This document shows positions 45,345-54,140 of a DNA stretch of 64,000 nucleotides, piece by piece. Where the stretch lies: contig OW818695.1 in assembly GCA_942493345.1 (NCBI GenBank), positions 2,418,001-2,482,000 of the forward strand, written 5' to 3'. The notes below the pieces were generated by a model. That model was not told the DNA's origin, searched no databases, and saw only the letters and a list, made by a program, of their open reading frames with translations. This DNA is from GWE2-42-39 sp942493345 (GTDB taxonomy: Bacteria > Bacteroidota > Bacteroidia > Bacteroidales > Prolixibacteraceae). The stretch's first letter is position 1; each line of letters starts with the position of its first letter. A program made the position numbers and the translations under genes.

Positions 45345-47981
45345 ATGAAAAAAAATGTGTGTGTTCTTAAAAGTGTATTGATTATTGCATGTGTCCTTTT
45401 CCCGTTCATTTCCGCCCGGGCACAAACCTACAGCTATATCACTGCTGGTGATATGGAAAATGGGAACTGGGCCGGAATACCTGGAAATACCAATCTGACG
45501 ACTACATTTGAAACATCGTCAGGAATAAATGGTACGAAGTCTCTTAAAACAGTAACTACCAGCATGGGGGGCGATAGTTACTATATTCTGCGGTGCGATC
45601 AACTTTTCCGAATGACCTATAACGACAAGGTGACCGTGAGTTTCTGGGCAAAAAGTTCAGTAACGAATATGCGTTTGCAACCCTGGGTTCAGGAATCAGA
45701 CGGCAACCAGTGGATGAATTTTGGAGATGCATACCTAACAACCGACTGGAAACAATATCAGTTTACAGTTACTTTATCAACACAAACCTCGAATAACTAC
45801 AAAGTAAAGTTCAGGGGGTATAATACAGGAACCATGTACATCGATAATGTAAAAATTGGGCCTGTCGATTATGAAGATGTAAACCAATCGGGTATATACG
45901 AGGTAACGGTCAGTCAGAACGGAATGACCTGGCCGCTGAATACATTCCGTAATACCTGCCCGACATACCAGCTGGGATACCAGAATATGGAATCAAAAGA
46001 TCAGCATCCGCTGGATTTATTTTCAGGAAGGACAATTAACTGGACAAAGTTTTCATTTTCAAATCCGATCACGGTTCATGTTAAAGTACTTGATACCACC
46101 AAAGTTCCGGTAAGCGGACAAACCGTGAAAATCTATCCATCGAGACACGGAGTAACATCATCGACCAGCGGGAATGTGGTTACGTTCACAATTTCAGAAC
46201 CGGGACAATACTCTGTTGAAATTGGCGCCAACGGGTATAAAAACGGATTGATGATTTTTGCAGACCCCGTTGAAACTGATATTCCGAGCCAGTCGAATTC
46301 AAGTTATCTGGTTTTATATGAAGCAACAGCCAGCAGTGTTGCATCAATACCACAAACTTATTCGGGTGTATATTTCCGGCGCGGAGTCCACAATATTGGC
46401 ATTTGGACTATCCCCACTCATATAAAAAATGTGTATTTCGAAGATGGCTCATGGGTATACGGGGCATTAAAAATGGACGGAAACCCCAATGTACGAATTT
46501 ATGGGCGAGGAGTTCTGTCTTCGTACAATATGAACTACCGGCAAACCCATTGTGTGGAAGCAATCAACGGAAGTAACAACATTACAATTGAAGGTTTGGT
46601 AGTTGCCGATCCCAAATATTTTGCAATCCGGTTGATCGGAACGGACAATGAAGTAAGCTATGCAAAAGTAATTGGAGGCTGGGTATACAACTGCGATGGG
46701 ATTGCTGCCTATGAAGGGTCCAATGTGTCAAAATGTTTTATTTGGGCCAACGATGATGCAATAAAAGCTTATCGCGATTCTATAACATGGTCCGATATTG
46801 TGGTTTGGCAACTAAATAATGGAGGTACTATTCAAATGAGTTGGGGTGGTGCAGTTGGAGGATCAACAGCGAGAGGGGTGACAATTAGCAGATTGGACGT
46901 TTTGCGTGCCGAATGGGATGTCGACCGTTTCAATGTTGGCCTTCTGAATTGCGTTGGTAACCATTATCAGGAAGCCGGAAGATCCGATTTATTGGAAGAC
47001 TGGCTTATCGAAGATGTGGTTACCGAAACGGAAATCCCTTTAATATGGAATATCTCTCCCGATAGTTATACTCACTGTCATATTAACGGGCTGTACATGA
47101 AAGACTGGACGGTGCTGAAAAATAATTCTTTAGGTTTTGTAAACAAGATCGTAGGAGAAGACCCTAATGATTACTTAAGCGGATTTGTTTTTGATAATGT
47201 CCGGTTTAATAATGGTTTGCTGACAAATGAAAATCGAATTGTTTCAGGCGAGATGGACAACGGAGGTTGGGTTGCTGTTCCTAATGGAACAAATCAGGTT
47301 GTAACATTCGGATCGACGTATGGCACCGGTAATGGTTGGGGATTACGGTCGGTAACAACCAATATGAATGGAAATCCTTATTATACTGCGGTTTGTAATG
47401 ATGAATTCCATATCGACAACAATGAAATGATCACGATAAGCTATTGGGCAAGGGCTACTGCCGCAGGAAAACTTTTGACTCCCTTTGTTCAGGATGTAAC
47501 TTCCGGGGATATTAAAGAGTTCACACAGGTATCCCTAACGACAAACTTTACCCGGTATTCCAGTACATTTGCGGTAGATAAATCGACATCAGATCATTAC
47601 AAAATAAAATTCAGGGGGTTTGCAACGGCCTGGATTTATTTAGATAAAGTGCAGGTAGGCCGAAAAGATTGGATTACCCTGACCGATATGACAAAACAAT
47701 ATTTAGATGAACCTACATTTTTGCCTGCACTGAAGGCCGCCAAAGTAAAAACAGAGATCGAACCTGTTGTGGCAAAAGAATGTGAAGTTTATCCCAATCC
47801 GGTTTCCGATGTATTATTTATTCAAGGAATCGATGCGAATAGCTTTTACAAAGTATTCAGCTCAACCGGAGCTTTGCTGTTGTCAGGCCACGGAAATCAG
47901 GTAAATGTATCGAAACTTAAAGCCGGAATGTATATCTTAGTTACGGAAGAAAACAACCGGGTTAAGTTTGTAAAACAATAA
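45345..47981 (+). CDS. GH49-like enzyme with duplicated CBM-like domains and T9SS sorting domain
   Basis: An 878-residue secreted protein. Order: signal peptide (to about residue 27); CBM4/9-like beta-sandwich (about 28-180: DMENGNWAG, VKFRGYNTGTMYIDNVKIG); Ig-like domain; GH49-type beta-helix with Asp451 and Asp470-Asp471; a second CBM4/9-like copy (about 640-775: EMDNGGWVAVPNGTN, IKFRGFATAWIYLDKVQVG); and a type A T9SS sorting domain (about 805-878: VYPNPVSDVLFIQG, LKAGMYILVTE). It should be exported through the type IX system to the cell surface or medium and attack polymer there, while the shorter GH49-like lipoprotein at 34476 works at the membrane. Confidence 0.82.
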   Translation: MKKNVCVLKSVLIIACVLFPFISARAQTYSYITAGDMENGNWAGIPGNTNLTTTFETSSGINGTKSLKTVTTSMGGDSYYILRCDQLFRMTYNDKVTVSFWAKSSVTNMRLQPWVQESDGNQWMNFGDAYLTTDWKQYQFTVTLSTQTSNNYKVKFRGYNTGTMYIDNVKIGPVDYEDVNQSGIYEVTVSQNGMTWPLNTFRNTCPTYQLGYQNMESKDQHPLDLFSGRTINWTKFSFSNPITVHVKVLDTTKVPVSGQTVKIYPSRHGVTSSTSGNVVTFTISEPGQYSVEIGANGYKNGLMIFADPVETDIPSQSNSSYLVLYEATASSVASIPQTYSGVYFRRGVHNIGIWTIPTHIKNVYFEDGSWVYGALKMDGNPNVRIYGRGVLSSYNMNYRQTHCVEAINGSNNITIEGLVVADPKYFAIRLIGTDNEVSYAKVIGGWVYNCDGIAAYEGSNVSKCFIWANDDAIKAYRDSITWSDIVVWQLNNGGTIQMSWGGAVGGSTARGVTISRLDVLRAEWDVDRFNVGLLNCVGNHYQEAGRSDLLEDWLIEDVVTETEIPLIWNISPDSYTHCHINGLYMKDWTVLKNNSLGFVNKIVGEDPNDYLSGFVFDNVRFNNGLLTNENRIVSGEMDNGGWVAVPNGTNQVVTFGSTYGTGNGWGLRSVTTNMNGNPYYTAVCNDEFHIDNNEMITISYWARATAAGKLLTPFVQDVTSGDIKEFTQVSLTTNFTRYSSTFAVDKSTSDHYKIKFRGFATAWIYLDKVQVGRKDWITLTDMTKQYLDEPTFLPALKAAKVKTEIEPVVAKECEVYPNPVSDVLFIQGIDANSFYKVFSSTGALLLSGHGNQVNVSKLKAGMYILVTEENNRVKFVKQ

Positions 47982-48031
47982 TGTAAGGGTAAAAAAGGCC
48001 CCTTTGATGAAATCTTTAAAAACAAATATCC

Positions 48032-49582
48032 ATGAGAAACAAAATTGTATTATTTGCTTTGCTGATTGCCGGATGTACGGCACAGCAAAAGCCCGAAACA
48101 GTTCATTCTGAAAGCAAAAGCATCACCCTTTCAAAAGAACTGCTGAAAGATAAAATCAAAGGGGCCTGGGCCGCTCAAACCATTGGGGTGACCTTTGGAT
48201 TACCGGCCGAGTTTAAATACAACACAACCATCGTTCAGGATAACCAGAAACTTGCCTGGACTGATTCTTCAATGGTGGTGGAATACCGCGACCGGCCGGG
48301 TACTTACGACGATATTTACATGGATCTTTCATTCATGAAAGTCATCGAAGACGAGGGGATCGATGCTCCTGCACAATCGTTTGCCGAATCGTTTGCCCAT
48401 GCCGATTACAAATTGTGGTTTGCCAATCAAACCGCACGATATAACATCCTCAACGGCTTGACTCCACCTGCTTCGGGACATTGGCTGAACAACCCTTGTG
48501 CCGACGATATCGATTTCCAGATTGAAGCCGATTTTGCAGGACTGATGTCGCCCGGAATGATCAATTCGGCCGTCGAAATATGCGATAAAGTCGGACACGT
48601 GATGAACTACGGCGACGGTTATTATGGCGGCGTTTTTGTTGCCGGGCTATATTCTCAGGCTCTTGTTTCCGATGGAGTTGAAGATATTGAACCCATCGTG
48701 GAGAAAGCCCTGTCGGTAATTCCGTCTGAAAGTAAATTTGCTCAGTGCATCAGCGATGTAATAAAATGGCACAAGGAAGACCCGACCGACTGGAAATCGA
48801 CATGGTTTAAAGCCAGCCGCAAATGGGGCATCGATATCGGTTCTCCGAACGGTGTTTTCCAGCCCTTTAATATTGATGCCAAGATCAATGCGGCATGGGT
48901 AACCGTCGGCTTGCTTTTTGGCGATGGCGATTTTACCCGCACCTACGAAATTGCAACCCGCTGCGGCGACGATGCCGACTGTAATCCGGCTACTGCAGGA
49001 GGTGTTTTGGCAGCCATTTTAGGTTTCAAAAGCATTCCTGAGTTTTGGAAACAGGGCTTGGACAAAGTGGAAAAACTTCCGTTTATGGGAACATCTATCT
49101 CCTTGCTTGATGCCTACGATATGTCGTACCGTCATGCTGAAAAAATGATTGCGCGAAACGGTGGAGAGATAAAAGAAAATGAAGTGATGATTCAACTTCA
49201 GGAACCCCAAACCGTGCCGTTGGAAGTAGCTTTCGAAGGCCATTTCCCGATTGGAAAAGTTGTTCCACAAAGAAATAATAATGAAATTACTTTCGAATTC
49301 GAAGGTATCGGTTTTGCATTGGCGGCAGCGCCCGATGGCAAAGATTACAAAGAAAAGAACTATGTGTTTGAAACCGAAATGTACATTGATGGGGTATTGA
49401 TTGAAAAGGCAAAACTCCCGACAGAAATTAACAAACGCAGGTTTACCCCGTTCTGGAGATACCAGTTGCCAAAAGGAAAACACAAGGTGGTGATCAAAGT
49501 CCTAAACCCGGTTGATTATGCGAAGGTGGAATACAATTATGCCATCATATACGGAGATCAGCCATTTGAGGTGAAACTATAG
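48032..49582 (+). CDS. ADP-ribosylglycohydrolase-fold lipoprotein
   Basis: A 516-residue lipoprotein (lipobox IAGC near residue 14). It is a clear paralogue of the protein at 42661: KIKGAWAAQTIGVTFG, TYDDIYMDLSF, FQIEADFAGLMSPGMINS, and a second metal cluster CGDDADCNPATAGG, which is closer to the canonical GxDxDxN of ARH enzymes. It too ends in a beta-sandwich. Lipid anchoring versus free export may place the two copies in different compartments. It is followed 53 bases later by the sulfatase that is the twin of the one preceding the first copy. Confidence 0.83.
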   Translation: MRNKIVLFALLIAGCTAQQKPETVHSESKSITLSKELLKDKIKGAWAAQTIGVTFGLPAEFKYNTTIVQDNQKLAWTDSSMVVEYRDRPGTYDDIYMDLSFMKVIEDEGIDAPAQSFAESFAHADYKLWFANQTARYNILNGLTPPASGHWLNNPCADDIDFQIEADFAGLMSPGMINSAVEICDKVGHVMNYGDGYYGGVFVAGLYSQALVSDGVEDIEPIVEKALSVIPSESKFAQCISDVIKWHKEDPTDWKSTWFKASRKWGIDIGSPNGVFQPFNIDAKINAAWVTVGLLFGDGDFTRTYEIATRCGDDADCNPATAGGVLAAILGFKSIPEFWKQGLDKVEKLPFMGTSISLLDAYDMSYRHAEKMIARNGGEIKENEVMIQLQEPQTVPLEVAFEGHFPIGKVVPQRNNNEITFEFEGIGFALAAAPDGKDYKEKNYVFETEMYIDGVLIEKAKLPTEINKRRFTPFWRYQLPKGKHKVVIKVLNPVDYAKVEYNYAIIYGDQPFEVKL

Positions 49583-49635
49583 GATAATCGAAAGTTTGAA
49601 CCGGAAACTGTATAATATTCAAAGAAAAAACAAGA

Positions 49636-51192
49636 ATGAACTACCATTTATTCGCATCAACAGCAGTAGTTATTTTTCTGGGCGCCGGAATGACACAATG
49701 TCGGCAAAAGGAAGAAAAACCCATGAATGTTGTTTTTTTCCTGGTTGACGATTTGGGTTGGCGGGATGTTGGCTGCTACGGAAGCAGTTTTTACGAAACG
49801 CCGAATATCGACCGTTTTGCTTCGGAAAGTGTACGGTTTACCAGTGCATACGGGGCTTGTCATGTTTGTTCTCCTTCACGGGCAAGTATCATGTCGGGCA
49901 AATATCCGGCTTCGATCAACCTGACTGACTGGCTTCCCGGCCGTCTCGATTTTCCGTTTCAGAAACTAAAAAATGTACCGGTTAACCAGCACTTGCCATA
50001 CGATGGAACTACCATTCCGAAAGTCCTTCAGGAAAACGGATATAAAACGGCAATCTTCGGAAAATGGCATTTGGGTGAAGATTCGGCTTCCACGGCCCGG
50101 CAGGGATTCGATTTGCATGTTCCCAACTGGAACAAAGGCTGGCCCAACAAAGGCTATTTCTCTCCATACGGGTTGAAAGGCTTGGAAGGCGGTCCGGATG
50201 GCGAATACCTGACCGACCGGCTAACGACCGAAGCGTTAAAATATATCGACGAAAACAAAGACCAGCAGTTCTTTCTGTACCTGTCGCATTTTGCAGTACA
50301 CGACCCGATTGAAGGACGACCCGACCTGGTGGAAAAATACAGGAAAAAACTGGCGCAAACACCTTCTCCTCAAACTCCACCTTTTGTCATGGAAGGAAAT
50401 CCAGATGCAAAACCCATCCATGCGATGGCTGGGCAAACATACGAAGGATACCGCATTTTTCCTGATCAGACTGTTCAAATTAAACAGCATCAGGATAATG
50501 TACAATTTGCAGCCATGGTCGAAAGTATGGACGAAAGCCTCGGCCGGGTAATCGATAAACTGAAAACATTGGGAATAGACGACCACACCATCGTAATTTT
50601 TTATTCTGATAACGGGGGAATGTCGGCTGCCAATTTTTATGAACCTGAACGCATTATTCAGGAAAACGAACTGGATGAGGCTTTTTCTACTTCGAATCTA
50701 CCGTTACGGGCCGGCAAAGGCTGGCTTTACGAAGGTGGAATCCGGGTGCCTTTGATTGTAAAATGGCCGAACAAAGGATTGCAGGGCGTTGTTTGCGATG
50801 TTCCGGTTACCGGTCCTGATTTTTTCCCGACCATTCTTGAAATGCTCGGGATACCCGGAGTGCAATCGGATGGCACAAGTTTCGTACCACTGCTGAAAGG
50901 TGAAAACACAATTAACCGCGAAGCCATTTTCTGGCACTTCCCTCATTACAGCAACCACGGGATGCAAAGCCCGGGAGGGGCTGTGCGCTGCGGCGATTAT
51001 AAATTGCTCGAATACTACGAAAATAATACCGTCCAGCTTTATAACCTGAAGGACGATATTGAGGAACAACACGACCTTTCGGCTACGGAACCCGGAAAAG
51101 TAAAAGAGTTGCAGGAAATGCTACACAAATGGAGAGAGCAAGTCGGTGCAAAAATGATGGAACCAAACCCGGATTATAAACCAGTACAATAA
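49636..51192 (+). CDS. family S1 sulfatase lipoprotein, paralogue of the one at 40991
   Basis: A 518-residue sulfatase with probable lipobox GMTQC (Cys22). The formylglycine Cys is residue 78 in C-S-P-S-R, followed by ASIMSGKYPASINLTDWLPGR. VDD is at 37-39, GKWHLGED near 144 and YSDNGG near 322, with WHFPHYSNHGMQSPGGAVR as in its twin. The pair share order with the ARH-fold pair, but in reverse. Confidence 0.93.
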   Translation: MNYHLFASTAVVIFLGAGMTQCRQKEEKPMNVVFFLVDDLGWRDVGCYGSSFYETPNIDRFASESVRFTSAYGACHVCSPSRASIMSGKYPASINLTDWLPGRLDFPFQKLKNVPVNQHLPYDGTTIPKVLQENGYKTAIFGKWHLGEDSASTARQGFDLHVPNWNKGWPNKGYFSPYGLKGLEGGPDGEYLTDRLTTEALKYIDENKDQQFFLYLSHFAVHDPIEGRPDLVEKYRKKLAQTPSPQTPPFVMEGNPDAKPIHAMAGQTYEGYRIFPDQTVQIKQHQDNVQFAAMVESMDESLGRVIDKLKTLGIDDHTIVIFYSDNGGMSAANFYEPERIIQENELDEAFSTSNLPLRAGKGWLYEGGIRVPLIVKWPNKGLQGVVCDVPVTGPDFFPTILEMLGIPGVQSDGTSFVPLLKGENTINREAIFWHFPHYSNHGMQSPGGAVRCGDYKLLEYYENNTVQLYNLKDDIEEQHDLSATEPGKVKELQEMLHKWREQVGAKMMEPNPDYKPVQ

Positions 51193-51222
51193 AATCAAAT
51201 ACTAACTAAAAATAAAACTATC

Positions 51223-52224
51223 ATGTTTATCGTAAACAATTATCCGTTGGCAATTATCTTTTGTGTAATTACCATGCTTTGTTGGGGATCGTGGGGAAAC
51301 ACCCAGAAATTGGCCGGGAAAACCTGGCGGTACGAACTTTTTTATTGGGATTATGTGATCGGGGTGTTGCTCCTGTCGCTGATTTTTGCTTTCACGCTGG
51401 GAAGTATGGGCAGCAGTGGTCGCGGTTTTATTGCCGATTTGGGACAGGCCGACATGAAAAACATTGGCAGTGCTTTTCTCGGCGGCATTATTTTCAATGC
51501 AGCAAACATTCTTTTGTCGGCAGCTATTGCAATTGCCGGTATGTCGGTAGCTTTTCCGGTGGGAATCGGACTGGCGCTGGTACTTGGAGTCATTGTCAAC
51601 TACATGGGTTCTCAAAAAGGCGATCCTCTGTTTCTGTTTCTGGGTGTTGCCCTCATTACCCTTGCTGTCATTGTCAATGCATTTGCCTATAAAAAAGCAT
51701 CTTCAGGAAACCAAAAGGTAACTTCGAAAGGGATTCTTATTTCAATCCTTGCCGGTTTGCTGATGTCGTTTTTCTACCGCTTTGTGGCTGCATCAATGGA
51801 TTTGGACAATTTCGAATCGCCTGCCGCAGGAAAGATGACTCCGTACACTGCCGTAGTTATTTTCTCTCTGGGTATTTTCATCAGTAACTTCCTTTTTAAT
51901 ACGGTTTTAATGAAGAAACCCATCAGTGGCGAACCGACCAATTACAAAGCTTATTTTAAAGGGAAATTCTCCATTCATTGGGTTGGAATTTTAGGTGGTT
52001 TAATATGGGGTGTTGGAAACTCGCTCAACCTGATTGCAGCAGGGAAAGCCGGGGCTGCCATTTCGTACGGACTGGGACAGGGCGCTACACTGGTCGCTGC
52101 TTTATGGGGCGTTTTTATCTGGAAAGAATTTAAAAATTCGCCAAAAGGAACCAACGGAATGCTGGCGATTATGTTTGTCCTTTTTGTATTGGGCCTCGCC
52201 TCTATTATTTACGCCGGACAATAA
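51223..52224 (+). CDS. GRP/DMT-type sugar permease
   Basis: A 333-residue inner-membrane protein with about ten hydrophobic helices and no large soluble part. The opening LAIIFCVITMLCWGSWGNTQKLAGKTWRYELFYWDYVIG and later GGLIWGVGNSLNLIAAGKAGAAISYGLGQGATLVAALWGVFIWKEF match the glucose/ribose porter group of the drug/metabolite transporter superfamily. As the last PUL-B gene, 30 bases after the sulfatase, it probably brings the monosaccharide from periplasm to cytoplasm, where ribokinase acts. Confidence 0.8.
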   Translation: MFIVNNYPLAIIFCVITMLCWGSWGNTQKLAGKTWRYELFYWDYVIGVLLLSLIFAFTLGSMGSSGRGFIADLGQADMKNIGSAFLGGIIFNAANILLSAAIAIAGMSVAFPVGIGLALVLGVIVNYMGSQKGDPLFLFLGVALITLAVIVNAFAYKKASSGNQKVTSKGILISILAGLLMSFFYRFVAASMDLDNFESPAAGKMTPYTAVVIFSLGIFISNFLFNTVLMKKPISGEPTNYKAYFKGKFSIHWVGILGGLIWGVGNSLNLIAAGKAGAAISYGLGQGATLVAALWGVFIWKEFKNSPKGTNGMLAIMFVLFVLGLASIIYAGQ

Positions 52225-52275
52225 CAAAACGATATTATTCAAAAGAGAAGGAGCTGTAAAAAATCTTTGAATCTG

Positions 52276-52320
52276 GTCATGACCATCACCCTGAATTTAT
52301 TCCAGGGTGACGATCATGAC
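52276..52320. repeat. REP-like inverted repeat
   Basis: A 45-base imperfect palindrome beginning GTCATGACCATCACCCTG and ending with its near complement CAGGGTGACGATCATGAC, with an ATTTAT-type loop. It sits in the gap between two convergent genes. Such CACCCTG/CAGGGTG palindromes recur between genes in Bacteroidota, and it may end or stabilise the PUL-B transcript. Confidence 0.6.
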
Positions 52321-52348
52321 GTTTAGATTTAGAGTTACACAAAACACG

Positions 52349-52386
52349 AAAAGGCAAAGTGGAAACAATCTTTCGCTTTGCCTTTT
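52349..52386. terminator. bidirectional terminator between PUL-B and tsaC
   Basis: A perfect 11-bp stem, AAAAGGCAAAG (52349-52359) with CTTTGCCTTTT (52376-52386). T runs follow it on both strands, so it can serve the plus-strand permease gene and the minus-strand tsaC gene. It touches the tsaC stop codon. Confidence 0.7.
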
Positions 52387-52948
52387 ATTTTCTGATGATT
52401 TTCACTTCGCCTCCGCGCCCCAGTTTGATAATGCTGGAAGCGGCTGCTTTGTTCAAATCGTCTTGCCGGTATTGCACAATGTAATCGACGGCTTGTTTTA
52501 TTTCGTCGCTGATTTCCGAAAAATTGGCAGGCGATGGTTCGCCGCTTACATTTGCCGATGTCGATACAATGGGCTTTTTGAAACGTTGTATCAGTTGCCG
52601 GGTGAAATCCTCGGAAGTAATACGGATGCCGATGCTGCCGTCGGAAGCGATCAGGTTTTTGGCCAGGTTTTTGGCGCCGTCGTAAATAATGGTAACGGGT
52701 TTTTCACTTAGCTCAATCAGGTCGAAAGCTACTTCCGGTATTTCTTCGATGTAACGTTCCAGCAGGTTCACATTTTCCATCAGCACCAGCATGCTTTTCG
52801 AATCTTCCCGTTTTTTAATCTGAAAAATTTTTTGCACGGCTGCTTCGTTTGTCGCATCGCAGCCAATTCCCCAGATGGTGTCGGTCGGATAAAGAATTAT
52901 CCCACCGTTTTGAAGTGCTTCAACTGCTTGTTTCAGATCGTCATACAT
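52385..52948 (-). CDS. tsaC: threonylcarbamoyl-AMP synthase (Sua5/YrdC/YwlC family)
   Basis: About 187 residues from the ATG at 52948 (MYDDLKQAVEALQNGGIILYPTDTIWGIGCDA). An open frame runs farther upstream but overlaps the glycosyltransferase gene and lacks family similarity. KKREDSKSML and STSANVSGEPSP are the substrate-binding signatures. It makes threonylcarbamoyl-AMP from threonine, bicarbonate and ATP for the t6A37 modification of tRNA. Its start overlaps the glycosyltransferase stop by 8 bases, so the two are co-translated. Confidence 0.93.
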   Translation of the reverse strand: MYDDLKQAVEALQNGGIILYPTDTIWGIGCDATNEAAVQKIFQIKKREDSKSMLVLMENVNLLERYIEEIPEVAFDLIELSEKPVTIIYDGAKNLAKNLIASDGSIGIRITSEDFTRQLIQRFKKPIVSTSANVSGEPSPANFSEISDEIKQAVDYIVQYRQDDLNKAAASSIIKLGRGGEVKIIRK

Positions 52949-54062
52949 TGTAAATACGGGTATAAAGTTTGTGCATTTGTTGTGCAAAGAGTTCCGGGGT
53001 GAACCGTTCGGCATTTTTTCGGCCTTCTTCAACCAATACCGACCGATATTCCGGATCGTTCATTAGTCTCAGTATGGCATCCCCGATTTCTTTTTCACTC
53101 GCCGGGTTCACGTAAACGGCTCCCTTGCCTCCGGCTTCCGGCATACTGCTCGATCGCGAAGTCACTACCGGGCACCCCGACGCCTGCGCTTCGATTACCG
53201 GCAAACCAAATCCTTCGAATACCGATGGATAAACAAGCATGTTGGCCGATTGGTAGAGGATTCCAAGTTCGCGGTCACTGATATTGGTTAGAAAATGAAC
53301 TTTCAGTTTTTCTTTATTTTTCTGAATAAAATCTTCTATTTCGACCATGTATTTTGTTTCCCGTCCGGCAACAACCATCGAAATTCTTATGTCGAATTTT
53401 ATCATTGCTTTCAGAATGTTGAGCAGATTTTTGCGCTTTTCGACCGTGCCAACACTGAGCAAAAAATGATAGGGTAGTTTATATTTCTCGAGAACTTCCG
53501 TTTTTTCTTCGTCAGAAAAATTCTGATAAAACAGGGGGTTACACGACTGGTAAATTACTTCTATTTTCCGTTCGGGAATATCAAAGAAATCGACAATATC
53601 GTTTTTCGTTTGTTGGGAAATGGCATGGATGCGGTCGGCCAGCGTGCAGGCATGTTTGAATTTTTGCAAATAAATACGCCGGTCGGTCGGCCGGTAATAT
53701 TCGGGGTGACGGATAAAAATCAGGTCGTGGATGGTGACGATGCTTTTCACATCGGTCTTTTCAATTCCGATAGGCAATTCGTGGCTCAGTCCGTGGTAAA
53801 TGTCGATTTTTTCGCGGTCGAACAGTTTGCTGATGTGGTACCGCCGCCATACTGGTTTCAGCGCTTTCCACCACAGATTGTGCGGCATCCGTATTTCCGA
53901 ACTCCCGGGAGACAAAAAAAGATCAGGATTGTTGTCGGGGGTAAATAGCAAATATTCGTTTTCAGGATAAAAACGATGCAGCGCATTGATGGTATTGCGA
54001 CTGAAATTACCCAATCCTGCCCGGTTGCTGAATGCCCGTTTTGCGTCGAACCCGATTTTCAT
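52941..54062 (-). CDS. family 4 glycosyltransferase
   Basis: About 373 residues from the ATG at 54062 (MKIGFDAKRAFSNRAGLGNFSRNT), a typical GT4 start; an ATG 21 bases upstream is less likely. The GT-B C-terminal domain has VGTVEKRKNLLNILKA and YPSVFEGFGLPVIEAQASGCPVVTS with the E-x7-E motif. It transfers a sugar from a nucleotide donor to an unknown acceptor, probably in surface glycan synthesis. It is a lone glycosyltransferase next to tRNA-modification and lysine genes, so no glycan can be assigned. Confidence 0.9.
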   Translation of the reverse strand: MKIGFDAKRAFSNRAGLGNFSRNTINALHRFYPENEYLLFTPDNNPDLFLSPGSSEIRMPHNLWWKALKPVWRRYHISKLFDREKIDIYHGLSHELPIGIEKTDVKSIVTIHDLIFIRHPEYYRPTDRRIYLQKFKHACTLADRIHAISQQTKNDIVDFFDIPERKIEVIYQSCNPLFYQNFSDEEKTEVLEKYKLPYHFLLSVGTVEKRKNLLNILKAMIKFDIRISMVVAGRETKYMVEIEDFIQKNKEKLKVHFLTNISDRELGILYQSANMLVYPSVFEGFGLPVIEAQASGCPVVTSRSSSMPEAGGKGAVYVNPASEKEIGDAILRLMNDPEYRSVLVEEGRKNAERFTPELFAQQMHKLYTRIYNV

Positions 54063-54091
54063 GATGAATAGATTGTTCTTCAAAAATAAAA

Positions 54092-54116
54092 AAAAGCCAC
54101 GAATTACGCGGCTTTT
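54092..54116 (-). terminator. rho-independent terminator after lysA-like gene
   Basis: A hairpin of AAAAGCC and GGCTTTT arms, extended by one CG pair step, around AATTA. On the minus strand it is followed by a long T run. It separates the dapF-lysA-like pair from the glycosyltransferase gene. Confidence 0.75.
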
Positions 54117-54140
54117 CTATAGTATTACTGAATTGTAGGT

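Noticed and set aside
52949..53032. N-terminal extension of tsaC
   Set aside because: It lies inside the glycosyltransferase coding region and adds residues not seen in the Sua5/YrdC family.
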